From Synergistaceae bacterium DZ-S4 (GTDB taxonomy: Bacteria; Synergistota; Synergistia; Synergistales; Synergistaceae): 64,000 nt of DNA. Position numbers and translations under genes: made by a program. Shown piece by piece: positions 26,234-36,168 of the stretch. Every line of letters starts with the position of its first letter. Positions within the stretch are counted from its first letter, which is position 1. The notes beneath the pieces are model-generated. The model did not search any database and was not told the origin of the DNA. It was given only the letters and a program-made list of their open reading frames with translations. The DNA lies in contig JAPCWD010000006.1 in the NCBI GenBank assembly GCA_025943965.1, positions 62,001 through 126,000 of the forward strand. The letters run 5' to 3'.

Positions 26234-26939
26234 CCTGCCGCCCCCTTTCAGCGTTCACGCGCATCTCCCTGATCACCGCAGCCGGGTCAGGACTGCCGAA
26301 GATGGCGCTGCCCGCGACCAGGACATCACAGCCGTGCCTGACGGCCAGTTCCGTGTTGTCAGGTCCTATCCCGCCATCCATCTGGATAAGGTATTCTCCA
26401 CCGTTGGCCCTGCGCCATTCCGCCAGCGCAGAGACTTTATTCAGAGTCTCCGGTATGAATGACTGTCCGCCGTATCCCGGATCGACCGACATGATCAGTA
26501 CAAGGTCCGTCATGTGGAGTATGGGCCAGAGGAGCTCTGCGGGAGTACCGGGATTTATTGAGACACCGCATGGGACACCTTCGTTCCTTATGCTCTGCAG
26601 GACCCTGTGTATGTGAGGGGTAGCCTCGGCATGGACAGTCAGGACCGAAGGTTTTTCTGCAAGAAACATGGTGGTAAATGCCTCGGGTGGTTCGACCATG
26701 ATGTGAACATCTATGAACTTGTAAGGATACCTCTTTCTCAGTGCTTTCAAAAGCGAGGGCCCGTATGAAAGGTTCGGGACAAAATGTCCGTCCATTATGT
26801 CAAGGTGGAGCCACTCGGCCTCTTTTCCTATCTTATCAATGTCCCTCTCCATGTTCAGGACATCTGCGGAGAGAAGGGAGGGCGAGATTATCACGCTCCT
26901 GCCTTCCATTTTTTTTATCAGTTGAAACGATCCTGCCAT
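26226..26939 (-). CDS. rpe: ribulose-phosphate 3-epimerase
   Basis: 237 residues. TIM-barrel pentose-phosphate epimerase that interconverts ribulose-5-phosphate and xylulose-5-phosphate. Visible motifs are SPSLLSADVLNM, the metal-binding HLDIMDGHFVPN, DVHIMVE, SVDPGYGGQSF and the phosphate-binding DGGIGPDN and VAGSAIFG. The ATG at 26939 has GGGAGGTG upstream and overlaps the end of the PASTA gene by 22 bases, giving a slightly long N-terminus. Confidence 0.95.
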   Translation of the reverse strand: MAGSFQLIKKMEGRSVIISPSLLSADVLNMERDIDKIGKEAEWLHLDIMDGHFVPNLSYGPSLLKALRKRYPYKFIDVHIMVEPPEAFTTMFLAEKPSVLTVHAEATPHIHRVLQSIRNEGVPCGVSINPGTPAELLWPILHMTDLVLIMSVDPGYGGQSFIPETLNKVSALAEWRRANGGEYLIQMDGGIGPDNTELAVRHGCDVLVAGSAIFGSPDPAAVIREMRVNAERGRQVG

Positions 26940-28072
26940 ACGAAATCACCTCCCAGATAGATGGTAACCGTGGCCTGTCCGGTGAAAGGCACATTCATTG
27001 AGATATATTCGCTTCCGTTGGCCATAGCGTCTCTTATCACCTTAGTACCGGTATCGTCAGTAAGCTCTATTTTAAGTGAAAGAGGCTTCGTGAGAGGAGG
27101 TACCTGATATCTCAGCTTGGCCGTCTTCTGAGGAGCTGCAGGGATCGGTTTTTCAGGCTGGGGAGCCTTTACAGGTTCAGGCTCGGCCTTGGTTTCCTCT
27201 TTTTTGGGCTCCTTCGAAGAGTCCGCAGCAGGTTTATCCGGGAGCTTCGTAGGGATATCCGAAGGTTCCGTGTTCTTGATAACTACGGTCCTCACAGCGG
27301 CTGCCCTCTGCGGATCCTGATCGTCGGCAGGAGGCGTTTCGGGTGACGCCTCTCCCGGCTTGGGCGGCCTTGCTATTACCAGGTTTATCTGGGATCCTGC
27401 CGGAACGTTGGCTCCATTCCTCGGATTCGTTCTCAGCACTGTACCTGCAGGCACCTCCGCCGAGGGAGTCTCTGTACTGCTTCCGACCAAAAGACCTATC
27501 TGTTCGAGTACCTGTGTTACGACATCTATGCCCTGACCCTTAAGATCCGGCACGTTAACAAATGCTCCGCCGCCCGTCCCGCCTGCGCTTACGAGGAGGT
27601 TTACCATGCAGTTCGCAGCCACCTGCTGCGGTGCCGCAGGATTCTGGGCTATTATGGATCCAGCGGGTTTCAGCTTGTCCGTCACCCTTATGATCTTGTC
27701 GACCTTGAAGCCTGCTTCGCTGAGCCTCTTCACGCCCTCTTCAAATTTCAGGCCTCTCACGTCAGGGACCGGGAGTATCGAGCCTCCCTTGCTCACCCTT
27801 ACAATGACCACTTTACCTTTAGATACCTTCTCGCCTGCCGGAAGGTTCTGCGAGATCACCGTATCGGCCCTTTCCGGAGAATCGACCTGATCGACTTTGG
27901 CGAGGAGGCCTTCCTTCTGGAGGGCCTCAACGGCATCTACCAGCTGCATTCCTGCCATGTTCGGCACAGTAGCGCTCTTATCTTCTACAAAGACCGTCCT
28001 TATACCAAAATAGGCACTGGCTATTATAACGACAAAGGCGACTGCCATGCCCCAGCGATGCACTTTACCCAT
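26918..28072 (-). CDS. membrane-anchored PASTA-domain protein
   Basis: 384 residues: short cytoplasmic N-terminus, one membrane helix (MAVAFVVIIASAYFGI), then three PASTA domains outside (ATVPNMAGM about 34-100, LPVPDVRGL about 100-167, VNVPDLKGQ about 172-240), a Pro/Lys/Glu-rich linker and a C-terminal beta domain. PASTA domains bind peptidoglycan fragments or beta-lactams and normally sit on Ser/Thr kinases or penicillin-binding proteins. Neither catalytic domain is present. Sits between rsmB and rpe, where Firmicutes often have the PASTA kinase PrkC, suggesting a kinase-less counterpart. Confidence 0.88.
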   Translation of the reverse strand: MGKVHRWGMAVAFVVIIASAYFGIRTVFVEDKSATVPNMAGMQLVDAVEALQKEGLLAKVDQVDSPERADTVISQNLPAGEKVSKGKVVIVRVSKGGSILPVPDVRGLKFEEGVKRLSEAGFKVDKIIRVTDKLKPAGSIIAQNPAAPQQVAANCMVNLLVSAGGTGGGAFVNVPDLKGQGIDVVTQVLEQIGLLVGSSTETPSAEVPAGTVLRTNPRNGANVPAGSQINLVIARPPKPGEASPETPPADDQDPQRAAAVRTVVIKNTEPSDIPTKLPDKPAADSSKEPKKEETKAEPEPVKAPQPEKPIPAAPQKTAKLRYQVPPLTKPLSLKIELTDDTGTKVIRDAMANGSEYISMNVPFTGQATVTIYLGGDFVWQDRFN

Positions 28073-28091
28073 AAGAAGTTCCCCTTCCCCT

Positions 28092-29411
28092 CTATTTGCG
28101 CTTCACAAGCAGCGCCAGATAGAAACCGTCGATCCACGGAAGACCGGGCCATATGACGGTCCCATATGGTTTGCCTTTGGACATAAGCTTATGGCTTCTT
28201 TCAACAGGCGCCTCAGTCAGTTCAGGGTGCCGGGCCATGACCGCAGCAACGACCTTCTCATTCTCTTCCCTGAACATGCTGCAGGTACTGTACGCCACGA
28301 CACCTCCGGGAGCGACCAACGAGACTGCCCTCTCGAGAAGTTTCCTCTGCAGATCCGCCGCTTCCGTTACCATTTCGGGGGTTATCCTCCATTTGCTCTC
28401 GGGATGTCTTCCCCATGTGCCGCTTCCTGTACAAGGCGCGTCAAGCAGTATGGCTTTGGGTTCCGTTGAGGGAACGAGGCTGAGGGAATCGCCGCAGCGA
28501 AACTTCACCCTGTCCCGGATCCGCATCCTTATCATTTCGTATTCCGCAGCCCTGATCCTGCCCTCTGATATGTCCCAGGCCTCGATCTCCGCTTCCGGGA
28601 CCATGTCCGCGAGCTGGCCTGTCTTGATCCCCCGTCCGCAGCACATGTCCAGCAAAGGTTCTCCCTTCCACCGCCTGGAGAATGCCTCGGCGACAAACAT
28701 CGAAGATTCGCTCTGGGGTGTCGCCCTTCCCTCCGAAAAACCGGGAATGTCAAGCGGATACGGGTTTGCAGGCGTCCGGACTGACCTGTCAAGTAACGGG
28801 GAAGCCCATGCCTTTTTGCCTGAAGCCCTGTATTGAGTGAGCCACTCATCCCTGTCTACGCCCCTTGAAAGCCTCAGGGAGAGATATGTCCTCATTCCGC
28901 TGCCCCTCACCAGGCGTTTTGCTTCAGGGATGGACATGTCCTTGGACCATTGGGCCGCAGCCCAGCCGGGGATACCCCAGTAGAGTGCCTGGTCCCTGAG
29001 TGCGCTGCTCTTCTTCAGTTCGGCGAGATATGGCTTTGCTTCGTCCGCGACGGTGTGCAGGACTGCGTTTACAAGGCCAATGTCGCGGTCCTCGCCGTTT
29101 GATTTTATTGCCTGAACAAGACCGTTGATAAGGACGGGAAGGGCGAAGTATCTGAGCTCGACTATCCCTGCTATTCCTACGATAAGTGCATCATGGGTGA
29201 GGACAGACATTTCTTTTGTGTTCCGCCTGCAGTATTTCATGAGCAGATGCTTCCAGAGACCCTGTCTTCTCAGTGAACAGTAGACCAGGGTCGCAGCAAG
29301 GACCCTATCGGAAGGAGCAATATCCGTGTATAACTTCCTTAGCGCTTCGGCGGCGAATGCGCCTTCGTTTACTTCGCCATAGACCCTGAGCGCTGCTTCA
29401 ATGCCTCTCAT
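28092..29411 (-). CDS. rsmB: 16S rRNA m5C967 methyltransferase
   Basis: 439 residues: N-terminal NusB-like RNA-binding domain (about 1-150) and a C-terminal SAM methyltransferase domain with DMCCGRGIKTGQLAD as the SAM loop. The two catalytic cysteines of RNA m5C methyltransferases are in DAPCTGSGTWGRHPE and YSTCSM. Start ATG with GAGGTGATC upstream. First gene of the operon through rodZ, downstream of a terminator. Confidence 0.94.
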   Translation of the reverse strand: MRGIEAALRVYGEVNEGAFAAEALRKLYTDIAPSDRVLAATLVYCSLRRQGLWKHLLMKYCRRNTKEMSVLTHDALIVGIAGIVELRYFALPVLINGLVQAIKSNGEDRDIGLVNAVLHTVADEAKPYLAELKKSSALRDQALYWGIPGWAAAQWSKDMSIPEAKRLVRGSGMRTYLSLRLSRGVDRDEWLTQYRASGKKAWASPLLDRSVRTPANPYPLDIPGFSEGRATPQSESSMFVAEAFSRRWKGEPLLDMCCGRGIKTGQLADMVPEAEIEAWDISEGRIRAAEYEMIRMRIRDRVKFRCGDSLSLVPSTEPKAILLDAPCTGSGTWGRHPESKWRITPEMVTEAADLQRKLLERAVSLVAPGGVVAYSTCSMFREENEKVVAAVMARHPELTEAPVERSHKLMSKGKPYGTVIWPGLPWIDGFYLALLVKRK

Positions 29412-29471
29412 CAGGCTTGATCACCTCTATGCGCGGGGACCCGCTGTTTCATGGAACGCTTAAAAATGTAA

Positions 29472-29502
29472 CAAAAAAGGAGGCAGCCAGTATGCCACCT
29501 CC
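29472..29502 (-). terminator. terminator after yugP
   Basis: On the minus strand GGAGG-TGGCA...TGCC-TCC hairpin followed by TTTTTTG. Separates yugP from rsmB. Confidence 0.78.
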
Positions 29503-29522
29503 CAACATTTTACACTATTTTC

Positions 29523-30212
29523 CTAGTCTCTGCGCATTCCTCTGAGAGCGAGCAGCCTTATCAGCTGGAGGACCGTCATAACGAGCGCTGCGACATAAGT
29601 GAGGGCGGCCGCGTCGAGGACAGCTTTAGCACCGCCCACTTCGCTGCCCTTGAGGAGGCCCGTCTCGGAAAGGAGCTTGAGTGCCCTTGCGCTTGCATCG
29701 AACTCTACGGGAAGCGTTACCAGATGGAAAACCAGCACCCCGCAGAAGAGAAGTATTCCTATGTTCAGCAGGGGGGCGGAACCCATTATCAGTCCTATGA
29801 AGAAAAGGGGCATCGACATCGTTGAACCGATGTTGACCGCCGGAACTATAGAATTCCTGAAACGAAGGAAGGCATAGCCTTCCTTATCCTGGATCGCATG
29901 TCCGACCTCGTGCGCGGCAACTCCTATCGCGGCTATGCTGGAATTGCCTGCAACGGCGTCAGAGAGACGGAGCACCTTGCTTCTTGGGTCATAGTGGTCG
30001 GTCAGATGTCCCTGTATCCTTTCGACGCGGACATTGCCCAGCCCAAATCTGTCGAGCAATTCCCTCGACACCTGGTCCGCAGTAACGCCGCTTGATGCCC
30101 TTACCTCGCTGTATCTTGAAAAGGCGCCCTTGACCTTGAACTGTGCCCAGAGGGAAAAGAGCACCGCAGGTATCAGAAGCACTATTGTAGGATCAAGATA
30201 TGGAAACATCAT
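29523..30212 (-). CDS. YugP-family membrane zinc metallopeptidase
   Basis: 229 residues. Membrane helix at the N-terminus (DPTIVLLIPAVLFSLWAQF), the zinc-binding motif HEVGHA at about residue 101, further helices (GSTMSMPLFFIGLIMG; ILLFCGVLVFHLVTLPVEF), and the family's VEFDASARAL glutamate segment supplying the third ligand. Starts ATG ATG after GGAGG. The physiological substrate is not known. Members often neighbour rsmB, as here. Confidence 0.88.
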   Translation of the reverse strand: MMFPYLDPTIVLLIPAVLFSLWAQFKVKGAFSRYSEVRASSGVTADQVSRELLDRFGLGNVRVERIQGHLTDHYDPRSKVLRLSDAVAGNSSIAAIGVAAHEVGHAIQDKEGYAFLRFRNSIVPAVNIGSTMSMPLFFIGLIMGSAPLLNIGILLFCGVLVFHLVTLPVEFDASARALKLLSETGLLKGSEVGGAKAVLDAAALTYVAALVMTVLQLIRLLALRGMRRD

Positions 30213-30241
30213 TTTACAACACCTCCGTTGTGATAGACCTT

Positions 30242-30266
30242 GTTAGTCTATATTAGTCAGACTAAC
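30242..30266. repeat. palindrome GTTAGTCT-N9-AGACTAAC
   Basis: Perfect 8-bp inverted repeat with 9-base spacer, overlapping the stop codon of the sugar aminotransferase gene and lying about 30 bases upstream of the yugP start. AT-rich and without a T tract, so it looks more like an operator than a terminator. Confidence 0.5.
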
Positions 30267-31410
30267 TGTGTCTTCCGTAAAATCCCGCAATCTCCTCCAC
30301 TGTTCTTTCCTGCTCTTCGGGGAGCAGTTCCGGGAAGATCGGAAGCGCCAGCACTGAACCGGCAAGTTTTTCTGAAACAGGGAAATCCCCTTCTTTGTAC
30401 CCAAGGTCTGAGAAGCAGTGCTGGAGGTGGAGGGGAAGCGGATAGTAGACCCTGGTTACGACTCCGCGTTCCTCAAGGTATGCCTGGAGTTCGTCTCTTC
30501 TCTCGGCCTTTATGACATACTGGTGATATACGTGCCTGTTGCCATCGTCTTCGGCAGGGGGAGTTATGTTTCCAAGAAGGCCCTTCTCCCTGAAGAGGAG
30601 CATGTACCTCTCAGCCACGATGCGGCGCTCCTCGTTCCATTCTTCCAGATGGCGCAGCCTGACCCTGAGAATGGCTGCCTGCAGCGCGTCAAGACGGCTG
30701 TTGATGCCTACTTCGTCGTGGAAATACGTCTTTCCGGAACCGTGCACCCTCAGACTTCTGATTCGGTCTGAGATCACTTTGCTGCCCGGGATGGAGACCA
30801 TTCCGCCGTCTCCGTAGCAGCCAAGATTTTTCGTCGGGAAGAAGGAAAAACATCCAAGATCTCCGACCGACCCGGCCCTGCATATCTTCTTTTCTATCAT
30901 CCGATGGGCACCGATCGCCTGTGCGCAGTCCTCAACCAGTACGATACCTCTCTCCTTCAGTTCGTCCCTTATGAGCTCAAGCCTGCACATCTGGCCGAAA
31001 AGGTGTACCGGGAGGACAGCTTTTGTCCTGGGCGTGACCTTGTCCATGACCGAGCCCATGTCCAGGTTGTAGGTATCGGGATCCACATCTGCAAAGACAG
31101 GTCTGGCTCCGTTTCTTGTAATGCAGCTCGCCGTGGCGAAGAATGTGAAGGGCGTGGTGATCACCTCGTCGCCCTCCTTAAGATCGAGGGACATAAGCGC
31201 GAGAACCAGTGCATCAGTGCCGGAGGCACATCCGACTGCGCTTTCCACTTCAAGGTAGGCGGCTATCTCCTTTTCCAGACATTCGACTTCAGGTCCCAAA
31301 ATGAAGTGCTGTGTCTCAAGCACCCTGTCCAGGGCTACCCTTACCTCTTCCCTCACCCTGTCATAGTTTCTCGTAAGGTCGAAGGACGGTATTTTATTTT
31401 GTGCTGCCAT
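30262..31410 (-). CDS. DegT/DnrJ/EryC1-type sugar aminotransferase
   Basis: 382 residues from the ATG at 31410, 9 bases after GGGAGG. Fold type I PLP aminotransferase with lysine K194 in CFSFFPTKNLGCYGDGG, EDCAQAIGAH and GINSRLDALQAAIL. These features match enzymes that aminate UDP- or dTDP-keto sugars (WbpE, FdtB and similar), making amino sugars for surface polysaccharide. The exact sugar cannot be given. Overlaps the end of the GntR-family regulator gene by 17 bases, an odd pairing because GntR/FCD regulators usually control carboxylic-acid catabolism. Confidence 0.85.
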   Translation of the reverse strand: MAAQNKIPSFDLTRNYDRVREEVRVALDRVLETQHFILGPEVECLEKEIAAYLEVESAVGCASGTDALVLALMSLDLKEGDEVITTPFTFFATASCITRNGARPVFADVDPDTYNLDMGSVMDKVTPRTKAVLPVHLFGQMCRLELIRDELKERGIVLVEDCAQAIGAHRMIEKKICRAGSVGDLGCFSFFPTKNLGCYGDGGMVSIPGSKVISDRIRSLRVHGSGKTYFHDEVGINSRLDALQAAILRVRLRHLEEWNEERRIVAERYMLLFREKGLLGNITPPAEDDGNRHVYHQYVIKAERRDELQAYLEERGVVTRVYYPLPLHLQHCFSDLGYKEGDFPVSEKLAGSVLALPIFPELLPEEQERTVEEIAGFYGRHS

Positions 31411-32143
31411 GATCGGATTCCTCCCTGTTTGTTGAAAATTCCTTATTCTGCCTGGCAAGGCCGTTCAGGTCAGCCAGCATGTTCCTTCTGTCATGCGGTT
31501 TCTCAAGAACGGCATGGGAATGGTGGAGGTGATCCTTCATAAGCTTTCCCGCCAGATCGCCGTCTCCTGATATGATCGATGCCAGTATTTTCCTGTGTTC
31601 TTCGCTGCTGTAATTTTTTTCCTCTGTGAACGGATCGTAGAAAAGGATGTATACGTTCGTCCGAAGGATTATGTTTTCAACGTATTCGATAAGGACTATG
31701 TTTTTGCTTGCGTCTGCTATGAGCCTGTGAAAATTATTGTTTGCCTCCAGAGATGCCTCCAGGTCCCTCGCAATGAAAGCGGACTCCTCATCTCTGAGCA
31801 CATCTTCAAACCGCTCTACGGTACGGCTGTCGATGCCGTTTTTGCACGCAAGACTTACGCTTAAAGCTTCAAGATGTTCCCTAACACTGTAAGCTCCCTC
31901 TACCTCTGCCGCGCTTGGAGCTGTGACCCTTGCCCCGCTGTTCGGGATCACCCTTACAAGGCCTTCGCTTGCGAGCCTTCTCAGGGCCTCTCTGACAGGG
32001 GTCCGGCTAACTCCCATTTCCTTTGAGATCCTGACCTCGGGAAGTCTCTCCCCTGGTTTGAGCTGTTTGTTAACGATCCTTGCCCGCAGCTCAAGATATA
32101 CGAAATCTGACGAAGTGTTATAGTAGCTTGAATGACGTATCAA
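31394..32143 (-). CDS. GntR-family (FCD subfamily) regulator
   Basis: 249 residues if started at the TTG at 32143, which has AGGGGGA seven bases upstream. N-terminal winged helix (ISKEMGVSRTPVREALRRL) and an all-helical FCD ligand domain with the metal-binding pattern (NNNFHRLI, HRKILASI, DHLHHSH). The upstream in-frame ATG at 32206 is rejected because it overlaps a good -10 TATCAT and lies before the predicted transcript start. FCD proteins usually sense small organic acids. Confidence 0.85.
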   Translation of the reverse strand: MIRHSSYYNTSSDFVYLELRARIVNKQLKPGERLPEVRISKEMGVSRTPVREALRRLASEGLVRVIPNSGARVTAPSAAEVEGAYSVREHLEALSVSLACKNGIDSRTVERFEDVLRDEESAFIARDLEASLEANNNFHRLIADASKNIVLIEYVENIILRTNVYILFYDPFTEEKNYSSEEHRKILASIISGDGDLAGKLMKDHLHHSHAVLEKPHDRRNMLADLNGLARQNKEFSTNREESDHGSTK

Positions 32144-32200
32144 TGATTTTCCCCCTGGGCCTCTGCATTTGAGCGAGGTCAATTCCGCAGTTCGACAACG

Positions 32201-32270
32201 TCTCATGATAACACATATTCATCCGATGGCAAGTTTGACAGTTTGACATAACTTGTTTTATGAATAGAAT
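32201..32270. promoter_or_regulatory. divergent promoter region with tandem GTTTGACA
   Basis: Minus strand: TTGCCA, 16-base spacer, TATCAT for the GntR gene. Plus strand: TTGACA (32243-32248), 16 bases, TAGAAT (32265-32270) for the small membrane protein. The tandem repeat GTTTGACAGTTTGACA (32233-32248) overlaps the plus promoter and may be the regulator's binding site. Confidence 0.6.
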
Positions 32271-32276
32271 TATCCC

Positions 32277-32543
32277 ATGCGAAAACGACTATTGGTACTT
32301 TTTCTTTCATTCGGGACGATTATCGCCTTCGGATATGCGCTGGGCGGTCTGGGCAGCTACATGTTCGGAGAGGGCAAGCCTCTTGTGATCGCTGCCGGTC
32401 TTATAGGAGGCGCTCTCTCAGGCTTTATGGCATTGAAAATATGGAGGACTTACCTGGACGACATCGAAAGGGAGGACAAGGGGGCCGGAAAAGCTGCCGG
32501 CGTATCTGAAAGTCCTCAGCCTGACGATGACTGCGAAAAGTAG
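32277..32543 (+). CDS. small two-helix membrane protein, possibly leaderless
   Basis: 88 residues with two predicted membrane helices (LLVLFLSFGTIIAFGYALGG and PLVIAAGLIGGALSGFMAL) and a charged Asp/Glu/Lys-rich tail. Not recognised; the glycine-rich helices are slightly reminiscent of AtpI-type proteins. No ribosome site precedes the ATG, and the predicted transcription start from TTGACA-16-TAGAAT falls on or within a base of it, so the mRNA may be leaderless. Its 3' end overlaps the convergent LpxB-like gene by 28 bases. Confidence 0.62.
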   Translation: MRKRLLVLFLSFGTIIAFGYALGGLGSYMFGEGKPLVIAAGLIGGALSGFMALKIWRTYLDDIEREDKGAGKAAGVSESPQPDDDCEK

Positions 32544-33718
32544 TCACTGACCTTCGCTGCTATCCTTGACGCGGCCCCCCGTTCCGGAGATATATCGGAA
32601 TATCCCCTTACTATCATGCTGAGCCTTTCCGGATCGTTGACAAGCTCTTCAACAAGCCCCGCTATCATTGACGGAGTCATGACTCCTCTGTGCTCGGGAA
32701 CTATCTCTCTGCCCGCGATCCTGTTCGGAAGAGAAGCATACTTGAGCCTTCCGCTGTACCAGTAGACCAGTTTTTTCTTTAGTTGGCGCGCGCCGGGGAT
32801 CGACATTGGGATCATGCCCGGGATCCCGTCGAGCGGGATATCCTCAGCATTATTTAGCGGTATGACTGTAAGCAGCGGCACACAGAGCGATGTTATCTGC
32901 ATGTTGTTCGTGCCCGGGAATGCGACAGCCAGTCTTGAGGCCTTTATAGCCTCAAAATTGCTCCCCCGGATAAACCTTATCCTCCCCGGCCCGTCCCATA
33001 ATATCTCCTCCGCAGCCGACAGCCCTTCCCATTGAAGTCCTGCTTTATCGAGACCCTCGATCAGCAGTCTTTCGTCAACGGTCGGTGCCACGGGCAAAAA
33101 GGCATGGTAATTAGGATGTTTCCTGAGGAACTCCATTGCCGCGCATGAGAAGAATGCGAAGCCGTCACGGTACTCGAAAGGCCTGCTGCCGGCCAGGAAG
33201 GATACAGCTTCCTCCCCCTCCCTGAGTCCCATGATGGCTCTGGCTTCATCGGGGTCTTGACATTCCGGCGCGCTGTCGAAGATAAGGTTGCCCACCCTTG
33301 TTACCCTGTCGCTCCTGACGCCCTGCAGCATGAACCTGTCCTCAGCCGCGGCATCGGGAACAAAATAATGGTCCACACGCGACTTCCATCTTGGCCTTGC
33401 AGTGTATATCATCCATGCGCATCTCATCTTTGCGGAAAGCAGCGCCCCGAAGAAAGGGTCCCCACCAAGCTGGAGGACAAGCCTTTTTGTCTCCTTAACA
33501 GCAGCCGCCCGACCCCACAGCTCTTTGAAAGTAAAGACGGACCTTGCCCCGACTATCTCTTTTCCGTACTCGGCCTCCATGCCGCTCGCGTACTGGCAGG
33601 GCAGAACGACCAAAGAGATCTTCGCCGCAAAACCCAGCAAAGTCAGTTCAGACACTACAGGCCTGACCCATCCGGATACTTCTCCCGGAGAATTGGTAAG
33701 TATAAAAAGTTCGTCCAT
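32516..33718 (-). CDS. LpxB-like glycosyltransferase
   Basis: About 400 residues from the ATG at 33718. Begins with the LpxB-like LFILTNSPGEVSGWVRPVV and has the GT-B layout: LQLGGDPFFGALLSAKMR, FVPDAAAEDRFM, VGNLIFDS, FLAGSRPFEY, AFPGTNNMQITSL. Classical LpxB joins UDP-diacylglucosamine and lipid X in lipid A synthesis. Divergence and absence of lpx neighbours suggest a related glycosyltransferase of unknown acceptor rather than LpxB itself. Start is uncertain by 8 codons (an earlier ATG at 33742 lacks a ribosome site). Confidence 0.7.
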   Translation of the reverse strand: MDELFILTNSPGEVSGWVRPVVSELTLLGFAAKISLVVLPCQYASGMEAEYGKEIVGARSVFTFKELWGRAAAVKETKRLVLQLGGDPFFGALLSAKMRCAWMIYTARPRWKSRVDHYFVPDAAAEDRFMLQGVRSDRVTRVGNLIFDSAPECQDPDEARAIMGLREGEEAVSFLAGSRPFEYRDGFAFFSCAAMEFLRKHPNYHAFLPVAPTVDERLLIEGLDKAGLQWEGLSAAEEILWDGPGRIRFIRGSNFEAIKASRLAVAFPGTNNMQITSLCVPLLTVIPLNNAEDIPLDGIPGMIPMSIPGARQLKKKLVYWYSGRLKYASLPNRIAGREIVPEHRGVMTPSMIAGLVEELVNDPERLSMIVRGYSDISPERGAASRIAAKVSDYFSQSSSG

Positions 33719-33818
33719 ATTCTGTTGCCACTCTTTCTGCATTCAATGTCGCTGAGGAACATTGGGCAATGAGATGGTATAATTATAAGGTTAAAAATTA
33801 CAGATTGGGGACCTGTCG

Positions 33819-34013
33819 TTGTTTATTCCTCTTGAGGGCGAAAACATTATATGCCTTGCCAACGTCATTGCCATGTACAAGACAGACAAAGGCACGGCGA
33901 TACTCAAAAGAGACGGATCTGTGATCAGAACGGGCTTTAACCCTGCCACACTCAAAAAAAGACAGCTTGATCTCCCGGAAAAAGGCGATCGACGGAAGGA
34001 GTTCATTAAATAA
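33819..34013 (+). CDS. remB: RemB-like small protein (DUF370 family)
   Basis: 64 residues starting at TTG. The sequence has the RemB layout: MFIPLEGENIICLANVIAMY followed by AILKRDGSVIRTGFNPATLKKR, matching the TPKSIV...SPLSSSTLKKR pattern of Bacillus RemB (YaaB). In Bacillus the gene also sits directly before gyrB. RemA/RemB proteins regulate matrix genes or osmoprotection by DNA binding; the role in a diderm is unknown. Its TAA abuts the gyrB ATG. Confidence 0.72.
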   Translation: MFIPLEGENIICLANVIAMYKTDKGTAILKRDGSVIRTGFNPATLKKRQLDLPEKGDRRKEFIK

Positions 34014-35951
<1,938 letters not shown>

Positions 35952-36002
35952 TCTTGAATATGAGAACTCCGAAACAGGTAATGATCTCCGAAAGACGGGG
36001 CC

Positions 36003-36034
36003 GGGCGCAGAAATTTGATTTCTGCGCCCTTTTA
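36003..36034 (+). terminator. terminator of remB-gyrB
   Basis: 12-bp perfect stem GGGCGCAGAAAT/ATTTCTGCGCCC with a TTG loop and a TTTT tail. Confidence 0.93.
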
Positions 36035-36168
36035 TCAGGCATCAAACGTTATCATCCAGGCAACATAATAAGCTATAATTGTTCTCTGATGTGAGGCACC
36101 ATATATTTGGGGGCAACAGCACCGATGCTCCGTACGGTAAAAACTTTACATAAGGATGAAATCCATAA

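Noticed and set aside
32144..32206. GntR regulator starting at the ATG at 32206
   Set aside because: That ATG overlaps the -10 hexamer of its own promoter and has no ribosome site; the TTG at 32143 is better placed.
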